A stretch of 64,000 bases of DNA, taken from the NCBI RefSeq assembly GCF_000317245.1, contig NZ_AJLJ01000237.1:1-64000 (forward strand), in the 5' to 3' direction. The notes under the pieces were generated by a model. That model worked only from the letters and a program-made list of their open reading frames with translations, made no database searches and was not told where the DNA came from. Numbering within the stretch: the stretch's first letter is position 1; each line of letters begins with the position of its first letter. Shown here piece by piece: positions 9,382 through 18,713 of this stretch. A program made the translations under genes and the position numbers. Source of the DNA: Fischerella muscicola SAG 1427-1 = PCC 73103. Its GTDB lineage: Bacteria; Cyanobacteriota; Cyanobacteriia; Cyanobacteriales; Nostocaceae.

Positions 9382-10461
9382 TTAGTTAGAGCGTAGTTTC
9401 TCAGGATTGATTTGAAACTGTATACTGGTCATCTTCCGCTTTCCAGGTAACTCTTGGGCATCCAAAATATACCCTTCAGTTTCCAGTTCCTCTATAGTTC
9501 GCCACAAAATTTGGTTGTTCCTAGACAAGTTACTACCCAACAGGTCTAGATTTTTGAACAGATATTGTTTAGAAATCACTAAATATTGTCCATCAATCAG
9601 CTTATCCCATTTCATTCGGCTAGCAAGATAAACTAGTAGTTTCATCTTGTAGTCATGCTTGGCATTACTCCCCAACTTCTGCTTGGTATCTATGCTATTA
9701 GAGAACAGTATGTAATCTCCCGTCCGCTCCGATCCCTCAAAAAATTCCAGTGCTACCGTATAAGCATCTGCTAGTTCATAAGTATAATCGGCAGCTTTGG
9801 CTAAATCGAAATTTCGCGGCACATTGTCGATTTCGTAATCTCGGATGCGGAGAATACTTTTGACAATCACCTTCGCTCCCATTGTGTTGCCTTTGTTTAA
9901 AGACTGAGCGAACACTAACTCAGTTCTATGGAGAGCAACCAAGTCTTGATTAAGTTGCGATCGCGATCTGGCTGTGAAACTGCTATCTTTAGCACGGGTA
10001 TAACCCAAACTTTCTAACAGATCATTGGAACGAAAAGAAACAAGACAACCGTTGTCCTGCTCTTTTGCTTTTTTGTACAAAAACAGCACAATTGCAACCT
10101 GTCTTGGATTTAAAAAGGTCAGCAATGCCTTAAATAAGCGCTGAATTCGGCGATCCTGAATTTTCTCCAGTCCTTTACTAATTCCCTCTTCTGTACAAAC
10201 TTTCAGATTTAAGTTGGCATACTGGGCTTTGAGATCCTCCCACTCCTGAGCAGAAAGTTCTTCTAATTGAACACGACGAGTCAATGCAACTTCGCTCTCG
10301 TCTTTAGGGTCAGCATTAACTCGCATCTCTAAATAATAACCATCTGCATCGGCACGGAGAATCGGTTGTTGTACATCAGGGTTTCTAATTGATGCTCCTG
10401 CTCTAGGCAATACCATCAGCAGTTGTCCATCCACAGGAAAACCAGTTTGTTCCTTACTCAC
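9382..10461 (-). CDS. Putative plasmid replication initiator-like protein
   Basis: A 359-residue soluble protein with no recognised catalytic motif. The central part (about residues 110-330) is rich in helices and basic residues, with segments such as FLNPRQVAIVLFLYKKA and LGSNLSRNNQILWRTIEEL that resemble winged-helix DNA-binding units. The main argument is location. Its start codon lies 160 bases from an array of ten exact 19-bp direct repeats (iterons), and a primase-like gene lies divergently on the other side. That is the typical layout of an iteron plasmid origin, where the initiator binds the repeats. It is convergent with the ABC exporter, with only 21 bases between them. The initiator role is inference; a transcriptional regulator is the alternative. 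Confidence 0.55.
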   Translation of the reverse strand: MSKEQTGFPVDGQLLMVLPRAGASIRNPDVQQPILRADADGYYLEMRVNADPKDESEVALTRRVQLEELSAQEWEDLKAQYANLNLKVCTEEGISKGLEKIQDRRIQRLFKALLTFLNPRQVAIVLFLYKKAKEQDNGCLVSFRSNDLLESLGYTRAKDSSFTARSRSQLNQDLVALHRTELVFAQSLNKGNTMGAKVIVKSILRIRDYEIDNVPRNFDLAKAADYTYELADAYTVALEFFEGSERTGDYILFSNSIDTKQKLGSNAKHDYKMKLLVYLASRMKWDKLIDGQYLVISKQYLFKNLDLLGSNLSRNNQILWRTIEELETEGYILDAQELPGKRKMTSIQFQINPEKLRSN

Positions 10462-10620
10462 AACTATTACCTAATTATTGAGCAAATTTTACCAAGTTTG
10501 CAAAATTAAAGTTATGGGTAGAGACAAGGAAAGAGGATAAAAAATGTGTAGTTAATTTTGTAATGGTACTCATAAGTTAACTAAATCAATAATACTCTTA
10601 GTTAACAAATCTTCATGAAG

Positions 10621-10934
10621 ACCTGTGACTCCGGCGTATGATTTTTGCACTTTTACCTGTGACTCCGGCGTATAGTTTTACCTGTGACTCCGGCGTATAG
10701 ATATCTTGTTTACCTGTGACTCCGGCGTATAGTTTTACCTGTGACTCCGGCGTATAGTTTTTTGAATCAATTTTTTGAAAGGCTGACACGGCAAACTATC
10801 CAAATATTAACCTGTGACTCCGGCGTATAGTTTTACCTGTGACTCCGGCGTATAGATATCCTGTTTACCTGTGACTCCGGCGTATAGTTTTACCTGTGAC
10901 TCCGGCGTATGAAGCACCTGTGACTCCGGCGTAT
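10621..10934. repeat. Iteron array: ten 19-bp direct repeats, candidate replication origin
   Basis: Ten exact copies of acctgtgactccggcgtat start at 10621, 10655, 10680, 10712, 10737, 10810, 10835, 10867, 10892 and 10916. Start-to-start distances are 34, 25, 32, 25, 73, 25, 32, 25 and 24 bases. The 25-32-25 pattern occurs twice, as two blocks separated by a 73-base step that contains an AT-rich stretch. All copies face the same way. There are no intervening unique spacers of constant length, so this is not a CRISPR. Together with the flanking initiator-like and primase-like genes it looks like an iteron origin of a plasmid or an integrated plasmid. Confidence 0.8.
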
Positions 10935-11031
10935 AAGCGATTTTGCCCTCTTGATATCAAATTCTTTCAATGCTAAGTTTCAAATTTGACAGCCTGCTCG
11001 TCATGCTTGTCAAAATTAAAAAGCCGAGGAG

Positions 11032-11199
11032 AACAGCAAAAGTAAAGTTCTGTAGTTCTCTCCCGACCATACTAGGATTTTGTTTAAAGTCTAAACGCAG
11101 CACCACCTGCGTAAAACAAAAACCCGAAATAAAAAACTATTTAGACTTTAACAAATTTCTTGCTAAATAGTAAGCCTACAGAACTTTACTTTTGCTGTT
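11032..11199. repeat. 168-bp nested foldback (perfect 24-bp outer inverted repeat)
   Basis: The outer arms, 11032-11055 and 11176-11199, are exact 24-base reverse complements. Nested inside are a 12-base pair of arms (11084-11095 and 11140-11151) and a 5-bp hairpin (cgcag caccac ctgcg, 11096-11111). The whole segment can fold into one long interrupted hairpin. It lies between the iterons and the primase-like gene. A 66-codon reading frame at 10970-11170 overlaps it but is probably not a gene. Possible roles are a single-strand origin, a primase recognition site, an untranslated RNA or a MITE. Confidence 0.7.
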
Positions 11200-11241
11200 G
11201 CCCCGGCTCTGTAAACTAAAAATTCACGGAGTACGTGTGAA

Positions 11242-14200
11242 ATGGAATTAAGCTATAAAAAATTTGCATTATCTGACTTGATTGAAATTGATACCTCACA
11301 AGCGATTAAGCAGCTAGAGCTTTTGGGATACCAGCGAAGTGATGCTATTTATGTCCGGGCTTTCTTGCCCAAAGAAGACACCCGTCATGCTTCTAACACA
11401 GGACGCAAATCTGATCAACTCAACTTCAAACAAATTTTGCAGTGGCAGCAACAGGGTTATGGCATATATTTTGTGATTAATGGCGGGGGTCACAAAGATG
11501 AAGACGTTCAACTGTGCCGTGCGGTCTTCATTGAGCATGACGACCTAGCAATAGAGTTACAGCGAAATTTGTGGCAAACACTTTCGCTACCAGAACCAAC
11601 CTTTCAAATCCAGACTCGCAAATCCGTGCATTCTTACTGGGTGTTTGCAAAACCCATCCCAGTTGAAGAGTGGAAGCAGTTGCAAAATGACCTACTAACC
11701 TACACTGGCGCTGACCCAGCCATCAAAAATCCTAGTCGGGTTATGCGATTAGCTGGTGCATGGCACATCAAACCAGGAGAAAAGCCGCAAAGGTGCGACA
11801 TCATCTCCCAATCTGGTACTAGATACACCTATGAGAAATTACGTTCCTCTGTGCCGTTGTCACAGAATCCTGAATTAGTCCGACGAGAGCATAAAGTAGT
11901 GCAATCAACAGCCCAAACGTTTGCAAACGAGCAACAGTACACTCGCTATGAAAATATCTCTTTACCAGTGCCAGTTGCGGTGCCGCTTGAAGTCTGTCTC
12001 TCCAAAGAGTCTCGTACTCTACTCAACTTTGGAGTAAACGAGGGAAGTCGCAATAATAACGGAGCCAAATTAGCACGAGACTTAATTGGCACTGCCAATT
12101 ACCTTACTAACATCGGTCAGCAGTTTGACGGCGATCCACAGCTACTGTTGCAGGATTACGCTAGTCGCTGTCACCCATCCTTACCAGCCAAAGAAGTTGA
12201 TACTATCTGGAAGTCAGCCGAAAAAGATCGCCCTCGACCCAGTTGTACTCCGGATGGTGTGCAAACCTGTATAAGGGCTTGGTACTGGAACATTTATATT
12301 AAAGCAGATCAAAATTTCTTGGCTAGTTCTGGTAGTTTTCCTAGAAGTCCTCAGTTTGGTAATGTTTCCAATCTTGGGAAGAAGCCACCTATTTCAGATA
12401 TTGCATTACACAAACGCATTCTAGAAATTTTGAGCAATTGCAGTTCCGAATCAAAGCGAGCGATCGCATTAATGGAGTTGGCAGCTGAGGTGGGATGTCC
12501 TTATCGACAGATTGAGCAGTTCGCCAAACTACTTAGTTTTGAAGCAGATTTACAAACTGATACTTTAGTTGCCACGCAGAAACTTTCATCTCTACTTAAA
12601 ACTCATCCCCAACAACTTGACCTGACGCGATTACTTGAACCCCAGTTCGCCCAACTTTTGATGGATACCGCTAAGGCCATGCCGACAGCTCCTGAATTTT
12701 TATTTACAACACTCTTGGGAACTGCCGCATCTCGAATTGGAGCGGCAGCGCGAGTAATTGTCAAGCCATCCGCAAAGTACACTCAACCAATGGTGATGTG
12801 GACAAGCATTGTAGCTGACTCTGGCTCTATGAAAACTCCAGCCCAACGGTTAATTATTGACCCCTTGGTGGAATTAGAAGCTGAGGCTTTTGAGCGCTAT
12901 CGGATAGAACTGACCGAATACAATAAGTTGCAAACAGTGAGTAAAGGCAAAAAGCATGACTCCTCACAACAGGAACCAGCAACAGCACCTACTCGCCAGC
13001 GTTATTTAACCAAAGACAGCACACTAGAAACATTGCAGCGAGTTCATAGTGAAAATCCTCGCGGACTACTATATTACCGGGACGAGCTAGCAGGGTTATT
13101 CAAAGCTCGTAATCAATATCGCGGTGGTCTAGGAGCTGATGAAGAGCAGGAACTCGATCAATTCAATGGGTCTGCAATTATCTATGATCGCTCAGACAAA
13201 TCTGTGTGCTTACCTAAAAGTGCCATCTCACGTACGGGCAGCATCCAGTGGGAAGTTTTAGCCACCATGATGGGTGATCACAACGACCGCAACGGCAATT
13301 TTGCCCGATGGTTGTTCTGTGCCGCAAAGTCTCCCAAACGTTATCTCCGGTTAGTTGGAGAAAATGCTGCTGCTGATACTGGTATCTCCCAAGCACTACG
13401 TCAGCTTTACGTAAAACTTGCCCAAGTGCCAGAACAAGATTACTTTTTAAGCACGCAAGCGGCTATATTTTTCGAGGCATGGCAGCATTCTCTCGTAGAT
13501 GCCCAAGTTGCTGAGGAGTCCTATGGACTGAGGGCAGTCTACCCCAAGATTGAAGCTTACACAGCGCGTCTAGCACTATGGTTGCACATCGTCAATGCTG
13601 TCTTAAAGGATGAAACTCCGAGCCAAGTCATCTGTGGTGACACGATGGAAAAGGCCATTGAGCTAGCAGCTTATTTTCTGTGGCAGCACAAATCAATTCA
13701 TGCTCAAAACTCCCCAGATTCTGGGCTAATGTCTTGGGGTCTGAAAATCCAGAAGGTGGCTGAACGTTTGGGAGGAGCTACAGCTTCCATGCTCAAGAGT
13801 AGCATCCGCGCTTTTCGCAAAAAACCGACTTTTGAAATCCGGCAACTGATGGAAATGATGGCAGCAGCGGGTTGGGGTCGTGTTGAAAATAAAGGGTCTA
13901 ACTTAGTTTATGTGCCAAATGATGTGACACTGAATGGAACTGACAAAATTGACATAAATTTGACACCCGTGTCAATCCTTAAAACACAGAGTAATTCTGC
14001 CTTTGACAACGAAATTGACTCATTTGACACAAAATTGGCAGCACCTATTTCTTCAGAGAAAGTCACTAGTTGCCACTCAAATTCCTCATTACGATTGGAG
14101 GATTTAAAATCATGTCAATTTGTCAATTCAAACGCTCAAATGCCCACTGCTAATGGCACTGATTTTATTGACACTAACAGTCAATTGGAGTGTCAATTGT

Positions 14201-14634
14201 CAACGAATAAATGGTCAGATATAGAATTTCTGGGTAATAGTCAAGATGATGGCTCGTCCCAATTTTTTGGAGAAAATGATGTATCAACTCCTTTGCCATC
14301 AAATGGTAATACTGCGGAAGCACTTACTGACATTTTACGGAAATCTACTGTAGTAGTAGGTACAAAAACCAGTGTCAACTCACATTTCCCAACTGCTACT
14401 GCCCAAATAGAGCAAGATATGAACACAACAGTTATAGGTAGGAGATCAAACAACCGCAAACTTCAACCAGTTGAGGTGTTGACGGCAGCGGGCGAGTGGA
14501 TTAGTGGTTTTTTCATTGATGCTTGTGTCACTGTTGTTAATTTCGTAGGCCAGTCGCGGCAATTCAGTTTGTTTGATGCAGACGGGACAATGCATATCTT
14601 TGAAGGACAAATCCGAAGAGCATCATCAAGCTAG
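11242..14634 (+). CDS. Primase/helicase-like plasmid replication protein (DUF3987-type)
   Basis: A 1,130-residue protein. The N-terminal 200 residues resemble the RepB/archaeo-eukaryotic primase type seen in mobile elements, with GYGIYFVINGGG, an acidic VFIEHDD motif and a conserved Lys-Ser-x-His-Ser-Tyr-Trp block (RKSVHSYWVF). A middle region contains the NNGAKLARDLIGT primase C-terminal-like motif. Residues from about 470 to 890 resemble the DUF3987 family often found with such primases, but the ATP-binding P-loop is degenerate (VADSGSMKTP). The C-terminal 230 residues are low-complexity and Asn/Ser/Thr-rich. It starts downstream of the foldback and iterons and is followed by a second plasmid-type gene. 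A role in priming replication of a plasmid or integrated element is inferred. Confidence 0.7.
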   Translation: MELSYKKFALSDLIEIDTSQAIKQLELLGYQRSDAIYVRAFLPKEDTRHASNTGRKSDQLNFKQILQWQQQGYGIYFVINGGGHKDEDVQLCRAVFIEHDDLAIELQRNLWQTLSLPEPTFQIQTRKSVHSYWVFAKPIPVEEWKQLQNDLLTYTGADPAIKNPSRVMRLAGAWHIKPGEKPQRCDIISQSGTRYTYEKLRSSVPLSQNPELVRREHKVVQSTAQTFANEQQYTRYENISLPVPVAVPLEVCLSKESRTLLNFGVNEGSRNNNGAKLARDLIGTANYLTNIGQQFDGDPQLLLQDYASRCHPSLPAKEVDTIWKSAEKDRPRPSCTPDGVQTCIRAWYWNIYIKADQNFLASSGSFPRSPQFGNVSNLGKKPPISDIALHKRILEILSNCSSESKRAIALMELAAEVGCPYRQIEQFAKLLSFEADLQTDTLVATQKLSSLLKTHPQQLDLTRLLEPQFAQLLMDTAKAMPTAPEFLFTTLLGTAASRIGAAARVIVKPSAKYTQPMVMWTSIVADSGSMKTPAQRLIIDPLVELEAEAFERYRIELTEYNKLQTVSKGKKHDSSQQEPATAPTRQRYLTKDSTLETLQRVHSENPRGLLYYRDELAGLFKARNQYRGGLGADEEQELDQFNGSAIIYDRSDKSVCLPKSAISRTGSIQWEVLATMMGDHNDRNGNFARWLFCAAKSPKRYLRLVGENAAADTGISQALRQLYVKLAQVPEQDYFLSTQAAIFFEAWQHSLVDAQVAEESYGLRAVYPKIEAYTARLALWLHIVNAVLKDETPSQVICGDTMEKAIELAAYFLWQHKSIHAQNSPDSGLMSWGLKIQKVAERLGGATASMLKSSIRAFRKKPTFEIRQLMEMMAAAGWGRVENKGSNLVYVPNDVTLNGTDKIDINLTPVSILKTQSNSAFDNEIDSFDTKLAAPISSEKVTSCHSNSSLRLEDLKSCQFVNSNAQMPTANGTDFIDTNSQLECQLSTNKWSDIEFLGNSQDDGSSQFFGENDVSTPLPSNGNTAEALTDILRKSTVVVGTKTSVNSHFPTATAQIEQDMNTTVIGRRSNNRKLQPVEVLTAAGEWISGFFIDACVTVVNFVGQSRQFSLFDADGTMHIFEGQIRRASSS

Positions 14635-14763
14635 ATCCAAGCACACCTAAAACACCTGGCTTGAAAAAAGGCGTGGGGTGTAGGAGGAGTTATATGAGAA
14701 CAACTGTATCCTAAGCGCATCATTTCTCTTACAAAGTTTCGGCTGTTTTATTAGGTATCAATT

Positions 14764-15690
14764 ATGACAGTTGGAAAACTTAAATTAAAATCGGCTCAAG
14801 AAGTTAATACAAACTGTAACTCTCCCGAACATGAGTTAATAAAACATGAACCCCAACCAAGGAAAGAATTTGCGACAGATGATAGTGTAGTTGTTGCAGT
14901 CGAAGTGCAATCAGAGCTAACCGAAGAGGAAAAAGCTGACCGCCACCGATTGGAACTAAAAATAGAACGGGCGTTTTATGAAGCGGGTTGTGCTTTAAAG
15001 GAACTGTGGGAACGGCGACTATACCGGAGTACTCATAAAACTTTTGAGGAATACTGCCGCGATCGCTTTAACTATAGTCGTGATACTGCTTACCTGAAAA
15101 TGGCAGCTGCTGTTGTCTATGACAATATTCAGAAATTTTTGCCGACCATTGGTCGGCAAACTCCCATGCCGACCAACGAACGTCAGTTACGTGATTTAGC
15201 TAAAGCAAATTTGGAACCAGAACTTCAAGCGGCTACATGGTTGCAAGGTGTAGAAGAAGCCGGCGGTAAAGTTCCTAGCGGACGTATTATCAAGGGGATC
15301 GTAGAACAGCTCAAGGAAAAGCCTTTGCTGCTTGCCAGTAATTTTTGCCAAATAGGTGACGTATTTACCTTAACGAGGTTAGAAGGTACTGAACGCAAAT
15401 ATAATGGTTGTTGGGCGATCGCAGTTGTCCTCAAAGAATTTAGTGTAGAAGTTGATGTTTATGACACTACTCTAAACGTGAAACCTGAAAACCTCAACAA
15501 AATTGATTCTCCACAAGTACATCGCCAACTACCACAAATCAAAGAGCGTATCAAGCGTTTGCGCAATTGTGGAATACTAGATCGCTGTGCTTACACAGTG
15601 TTGGAATCTCTGGGACGACAGACTTACTTGACTCCTGTCGAGGAAGGCTTGTTGGAGTGGTTGGAAAAATATTACGGGATTAGTAGCTGA
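14764..15690 (+). CDS. Plasmid-type accessory protein of unknown function
   Basis: A 308-residue protein that I cannot name. Residues about 60-115 (RAFYEAGCALKELWERRLYR, then FEEYCRDRFNYSRDTAYL) look like a helix-turn-helix-containing region found in plasmid and phage proteins of cyanobacteria. An MPTNERQLRDL motif follows, reminiscent of ParB-like or DUF3102-like partners that carry LPxSERQ. The C-terminal half has a small beta domain (GDVFTLTR to WAIAVVLKEF). It follows the primase-like gene by 129 bases on the same strand, so a role in replication control, partition or regulation is plausible. A perfect 10-bp inverted repeat lies within its coding region at 15138-15160. Confidence 0.5.
   Translation: MTVGKLKLKSAQEVNTNCNSPEHELIKHEPQPRKEFATDDSVVVAVEVQSELTEEEKADRHRLELKIERAFYEAGCALKELWERRLYRSTHKTFEEYCRDRFNYSRDTAYLKMAAAVVYDNIQKFLPTIGRQTPMPTNERQLRDLAKANLEPELQAATWLQGVEEAGGKVPSGRIIKGIVEQLKEKPLLLASNFCQIGDVFTLTRLEGTERKYNGCWAIAVVLKEFSVEVDVYDTTLNVKPENLNKIDSPQVHRQLPQIKERIKRLRNCGILDRCAYTVLESLGRQTYLTPVEEGLLEWLEKYYGISS
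15138..15160. repeat. Perfect 10-bp inverted repeat inside the plasmid-type gene, with a third half-site
   Basis: tttgccgacc, spacer att, then ggtcggcaaa. A further copy of the half-site (gccgacca) follows at 15168-15175. The frame is open through it. Its symmetry resembles an operator or partition site, but it could also be a captured dispersed hairpin. Confidence 0.55.
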
Positions 15691-15859
15691 AATTAATTAG
15701 GGATTTATGAGTCACAGAAGTTGATTTACAGTTCAAAAACTTAATTTACGAATCGCAAAAGTTGATTATTGATGGTTAAAAAAATCGCCCTTGTCAAATC
15801 GAATCAAAGGGCGGATTGGAATTATAAAACTTTTGACTTGCAAAGAAAATTTCGATTTT

Positions 15860-16930
15860 TTAACTTACCGAAATTGGTTTACCGCTAGACAGAATCAGTG
15901 GGAAATGATGGGTATTAGGAGCGTGCATTGCTTGTATGCCAAGATTTGCTCGATTGAGGATATCAGCATCAGTAGGAATCACTGCCCCCCGACTATCTAA
16001 GATAGAGTGATTGAAGTTAAAGCCATTCAGGTTGAAAGCTACAGAACAAACACCTAATGCAGCAAACCAAATACCTATTGTTGGTAAGGCAGCTAGCAGG
16101 AAATAAAAACTGCGGTGATTTCGACTAGCAAAAGGTGGAATCAGCAGGCGACCTAAAAAACCATAATGCCCTGCCAAGTAACTGTAAGTTCTTTGCTGTT
16201 GACCAAGTCGATACCCAGCGTTGATAGATTCATTTTCATCTGTATTGCGAATCAGGGTTGAGGTGACTAAAGAACCATGCAAGGCACTTAAAAATGCACC
16301 ACCAAAGACTCCAGCAACCCCCAACATATGGAACGGATGCATCAGGATATTGTGATTTGCTTGCACGGACATCATAAAGTGGAATGTGCCTGCAATTCCT
16401 AAAGGTAAACCGTCAGCAAAGCTACCTTGACCAATGGGGTAAACTAGTAAAACAGCTGTTGCGGCGGCGGCTGGTGCAGAAAAGGCAACGGCAATCCAAG
16501 GACGCATACCAAGGCGATAGCTAAGTTCCCAAAGTCTTCCCAAATACGACCAAATACCAATTAAAAAGTGCAGCACAATTAACTGATAGGGACCGCCGTT
16601 GTAAAGCCATTCATCTAAGGAAGCAGCTTGCCAAATAGGATAAAAATGCAAGCCAACCGCAGCAGAAGTTGGCACAACAGCGGCTGTAATCAAGTTGTTG
16701 CCATCCATCAAAGAACCTTTTATTGGCTCTCTAATACCTTCCATATCTACGCCAGGGGCAGCAATAAAAGCGAGAATGAAACAGATAGTAGCAGCGAGTA
16801 AAGTAGGAATCATCAGCACCCCAAACCAGCCGATGTAAATCCGATTGTTAGTGCTGGTAATCCACGCGCAAAATCTATCCCATAGATTGGAAAAATCAAA
16901 TTCTTTTCGGCGTTGAATGATTGTCGTCAT
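15860..16930 (-). CDS. psbA: Divergent (rogue/sentinel-type) photosystem II D1 protein
   Basis: A 356-residue D1 homologue with five membrane helices. It retains Tyr161 (VYPIGQG), Asp170 (SFADG), His198 (MHPFH) and His215, in standard D1 numbering. Against canonical D1 recalled from memory it shows Q130L (GRLWELSY), E189N (QANHNIL), D61E, E333A (MHAPN), D342I (FPLILS), A344S and H272Y (RSFYFLL). The C-terminus is short. It therefore lacks several ligands of the Mn4CaO5 cluster and one non-heme-iron ligand, and should not support oxygen evolution. Such rogue or sentinel D1 forms are known in nitrogen-fixing cyanobacteria. ChlF (chlorophyll f synthase) is a related divergent paralogue that cannot be excluded by eye. 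No far-red genes are nearby. Confidence 0.88.
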   Translation of the reverse strand: MTTIIQRRKEFDFSNLWDRFCAWITSTNNRIYIGWFGVLMIPTLLAATICFILAFIAAPGVDMEGIREPIKGSLMDGNNLITAAVVPTSAAVGLHFYPIWQAASLDEWLYNGGPYQLIVLHFLIGIWSYLGRLWELSYRLGMRPWIAVAFSAPAAAATAVLLVYPIGQGSFADGLPLGIAGTFHFMMSVQANHNILMHPFHMLGVAGVFGGAFLSALHGSLVTSTLIRNTDENESINAGYRLGQQQRTYSYLAGHYGFLGRLLIPPFASRNHRSFYFLLAALPTIGIWFAALGVCSVAFNLNGFNFNHSILDSRGAVIPTDADILNRANLGIQAMHAPNTHHFPLILSSGKPISVS

Positions 16931-17804
16931 CGTTTATGCCTCCTCTGAAAAGAGAATGTGCATGAATTGTTGATATTGAGAGTTAAACACGCAATATTTC
17001 AGTTTTTTATGCAATTAACTCTGTATATTTCGTAGTTGTAAATTTTGGTATTACTTAGTGTTTTAATTGCTGAGATTAGAGTAATTAAATCTCTCGAAAT
17101 ATTCTCTATATATTCTAGAAAAAATATTAGTAATACTTAGGAATAAGTCAAATATCTTTGCAATCCTTTGTGGATGTTTACTGATTAAATACAAGGTTAA
17201 TCAAAACTAAGGTGGTGAGTGCGATCGCCAGCACAAACTTGAGCTAATGCCCCAAAACAGTGGATTTTTGATTCGGCATACAGATAAGTCTGCTTGCTCT
17301 GTACCATTAAAAAAGCATCGATTATCCTGGGTACGACCTGAGCACTTTACAGGAAAAGGGGACAAATCGATTTATTTAAGTTTTTCTACTTATTTCAATA
17401 GAACAAATTGGATGATTATAATTATATATATAAGTATTTTTGATAACTAACTCCCAAAAGTAAAACAAAATGTTAATTAAACATTGGACCTATCTGAGAA
17501 ATAGAGTAAGAGGTAAGAAGTAAGGGGCAAGGATTTAAAGAACATTCCATCCCTTTTATCCTTCTTTTCACATTTTCCCGGCTTCTGCAAGAAGTCTATA
17601 TTTATATGCTTAGTGCGATGCTCCGTTACGTCAGTTTCCGCAGGTTAGGAGCAGTATTTGACCATCGCAACTATTAGGTAATGCGAACATGATCTTAGGT
17701 AAATTTTTGTACCAGGCAATATAGACTTTGAAGTCTCAAAAAATAAATCTCCAATTGTCTACTAAGACCTGAAATTGAAAAAAACGCATTGTGAGGGTTT
17801 GAAA
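16931..17804. other. Intergenic region between divergent psbA and hydrolase genes
   Basis: About 870 bases upstream of both genes, presumably holding their promoters. A HIP1-like gcgatcgc occurs at 17221. A 67-codon reading frame at 17247-17450 shows no family features and no clear ribosome binding site, so it is not called. Nothing else is recognised. Confidence 0.5.
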
Positions 17805-18713
17805 ATGACACATATCGAAGGCACTTTTACAGGTGCAGGAGGTCTAAATCTTTATTATCAAAGTTGGCAGCCAGAAGGAGAAGTACGGGCGATTATTGCG
17901 ATCGTACATGGACTAGGAGCGCATAGCGGATTGTTTGAGAATGCTGTGCAACAATTGCTTCCTTCTGGTTATGCCATTTACGCTTTTGATCTGCGGGGAC
18001 ACGGGCGATCGCCTGGACAGCGGGGACACATCAATTCTTGGGCTGAATTTCGAGAAGACTTGCACACGTTCTTAACGCGCATTCAGGAACGAGGGCCAGG
18101 ATGTGCCTGTTTCTTGTGGGGTCATAGTTTGGGGGCGGTGATTGCTTTGGATTATGCTTTACGCTTTGCCGAAAGTTTACAAGGAATAATCTTGAGCGCA
18201 CCAGCTTTAGGAAAAGTGAAAGTTCCTGCTCATAAAGTTGCCATTGGACGAATGCTTTCACCAGTTTGGCCAAATTTTAGCCTTAAAGTTGGCATTAAAC
18301 AAAGAACCAATTCCTTGCACTCTAAAGTTATTGTTAATAATAATCAAGATCCCTTGCGGCATTATTATGGCAGCGCCCGACTTGCCACAGAGTTTTTTAA
18401 CACCGAGAGGTGGGTAGAAACTCATGCAGCTGATTTACAAGTTCCTTTGCTGATTCTGCATGGCAGTAGTGACACAGTAATACCTCCGCAGGGCAGTTTG
18501 GCATTTTTTCAACGGGTGACTTTCCCCGATAAAGAACGTTACGAATATCTGGGGGACTATCATGATCTCCAACTAGACGTTAATTATCAAAATGTGCTTG
18601 CAGACTTAGAAAAATGGTTGAAAAAACACTTAGATGAAGGAGTAATTAAAAGTCAGACATCACAGTGTCAGATAAAAATACCCTCCTTGCAATCAGAAAC
18701 TCTGGTTACATAG
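17805..18713 (+). CDS. Alpha/beta hydrolase, monoacylglycerol lipase / lysophospholipase-like
   Basis: A 302-residue serine hydrolase of the lysophospholipase (Hydrolase_4) group. The oxyanion motif is HGLGAHSG, the nucleophile elbow is GHSLG, and the catalytic Asp (HGSSDTVIPP) and His (GDYHDLQLD) are placed in the usual order. The DLRGHGRSPGQRG block is typical of monoacylglycerol lipases. The ATG at 17805 is chosen over one at 17775 because a gaggg sequence precedes it and the family signature starts right after. It lies about 940 bases upstream of an acyl-CoA synthetase and beta-oxidation genes on the same strand. It may therefore release fatty acids from glycerides that then feed that pathway (inference). 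Confidence 0.85.
   Translation: MTHIEGTFTGAGGLNLYYQSWQPEGEVRAIIAIVHGLGAHSGLFENAVQQLLPSGYAIYAFDLRGHGRSPGQRGHINSWAEFREDLHTFLTRIQERGPGCACFLWGHSLGAVIALDYALRFAESLQGIILSAPALGKVKVPAHKVAIGRMLSPVWPNFSLKVGIKQRTNSLHSKVIVNNNQDPLRHYYGSARLATEFFNTERWVETHAADLQVPLLILHGSSDTVIPPQGSLAFFQRVTFPDKERYEYLGDYHDLQLDVNYQNVLADLEKWLKKHLDEGVIKSQTSQCQIKIPSLQSETLVT

Noticed and set aside
10621..10934. Possible CRISPR array
   Set aside because: The repeats are only 19 bp, the gaps between them are mostly 5-15 bp, spacing is irregular and no cas genes are near. An iteron array fits better.
10970..11170. 66-codon reading frame downstream of the iterons
   Set aside because: It lies across a perfect nested inverted repeat, and its composition follows the palindrome rather than a protein pattern.
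15860..16930. Ordinary photosystem II D1 gene
   Set aside because: Several metal-ligand residues are replaced and the C-terminus differs, so it should not be annotated as a normal D1.
17247..17450. 67-codon reading frame upstream of the hydrolase
   Set aside because: No family features and no ribosome binding site; it ends in low-complexity Ile-rich sequence typical of AT-rich non-coding DNA.
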